This document shows positions 7,626-7,729 of a DNA stretch of 7,729 bases, piece by piece. Positions within the stretch are counted from its first letter, which is position 1; every line of letters begins with the position of its first letter. A program made the position numbers and the translations under genes. The stretch is from Chitinophaga pinensis (GTDB lineage: Bacteria; Bacteroidota; Bacteroidia; UKL13-3): NCBI GenBank assembly GCA_945875195.1, contig CAMCJW010000133.1:1-7729 (forward strand). Direction: 5' to 3'. A model generated the notes under the pieces. The model ran no database searches, was not told where the DNA came from, and saw nothing but the letters and a program-made list of their open reading frames with translations.

Positions 7626-7644
7626 CTCTGCATTGCATGCAGGG
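7626..7644. repeat. Hairpin R2 (right arm, middle)
   Basis: The core stem CTGCAT/ATGCAG (7628-7633 and 7637-7642) closes a TGC loop. It extends by a T-G and a C-G pair to 7626/7644 if read as plus-strand RNA, where U-G wobble is allowed. It is the diverged counterpart of L2. Confidence 0.7.
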
Positions 7645-7668
7645 TTTAAAATGTAAAATTAAATTTTC

Positions 7669-7685
7669 CAACCCAGAATGGGTTG
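7669..7685. repeat. Hairpin R1 (right arm, outer)
   Basis: This is a perfect 7-bp stem, CAACCCA/TGGGTTG, with a GAA loop. It is the inverted counterpart of L1, with the loop-closing pair swapped but still complementary. Confidence 0.78.
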
Positions 7686-7729
7686 AATCCATTATAATAA
7701 ATACTTTTCATCAAATTCAATTTGCTGTT

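Larger units (their letters stand above)
7271..7688. repeat. Composite inverted-repeat element (418 bp), REP/MITE-like
   Basis: The left arm (7271-7359) and the reverse complement of the right arm (7599-7688) align over about 90 columns with one gap and 68 identities, about 76%. Both begin ATTCAACCC and end TTTCAGGCTT. Each arm carries three short hairpins in the same relative order: an AACCC/GGGTT stem, a GCAT/ATGC stem and an AGCCT/AGGCT stem. The interior (7360-7598) is mostly a 45-bp tandem array. No transposase or open reading frame lies inside, and no target-site duplication is obvious. This fits a non-autonomous palindromic element or a cluster of REP-like repeats; which one is inference. 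Confidence 0.75.
7150..7729. other. Non-coding region upstream of fabG holding a composite repeat element
   Basis: No credible protein-coding gene is found on either strand over these 580 bases. The stretch 7150-7270 is AT-rich fabG leader and should contain its promoter, but no clear one could be placed. From 7271 to 7688 there is a repeat element made of hairpins and 45-bp tandem units, described in separate entries. Positions 7689-7729 are AT-rich and show nothing recognisable; the next gene lies beyond the window. Confidence 0.8.

Overview
The window is a piece of a Bacteroidota chromosome. Three things point there: a secreted protease ending in a type IX secretion (Por) sorting domain, a von Willebrand A membrane protein of a kind common in that phylum, and AT-rich intergenic DNA whose gene starts lack clear Shine-Dalgarno sequences. 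The genus cannot be told from the sequence.

Layout. Positions 1-2138 (+) hold the C-terminal 711 residues of a thermolysin-like (M4) metalloprotease, cut by the left window edge. Eight bases later comes a small lipoprotein gene (2147-2593, +). Its stop codon overlaps the stop of a convergent gene (2590-3573, -) for an acidic protein of unknown function. A 65-bp divergent spacer separates that gene from thymidine kinase, tdk (3639-4232, +). On the minus strand, fabG (7149-6406) is followed 11 bases later by a large vWA membrane protein (6394-4310), so these two probably form an operon.

Roles. The protease and lipoprotein belong to the cell envelope or exterior. Tdk salvages thymidine. FabG performs the first reduction of fatty-acid elongation. 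The vWA protein is predicted to sit in the inner membrane with a large extracytoplasmic or cytoplasmic region; its partners are unknown. Apart from the two short-spaced pairs, nothing ties these genes into one pathway.

The unusual part is the gene-free right end (7150-7729). It holds a 418-bp composite repeat (7271-7688). Two arms of about 90 bp, roughly 76% identical as inverted copies, each carry three short hairpins in mirrored order. Between them lies an array of 45-bp tandem units that decays from left to right. Several differences between the arms are paired changes that keep the hairpin stems intact. It looks like a non-autonomous palindromic (REP/MITE-like) element; no transposase is present in the window.
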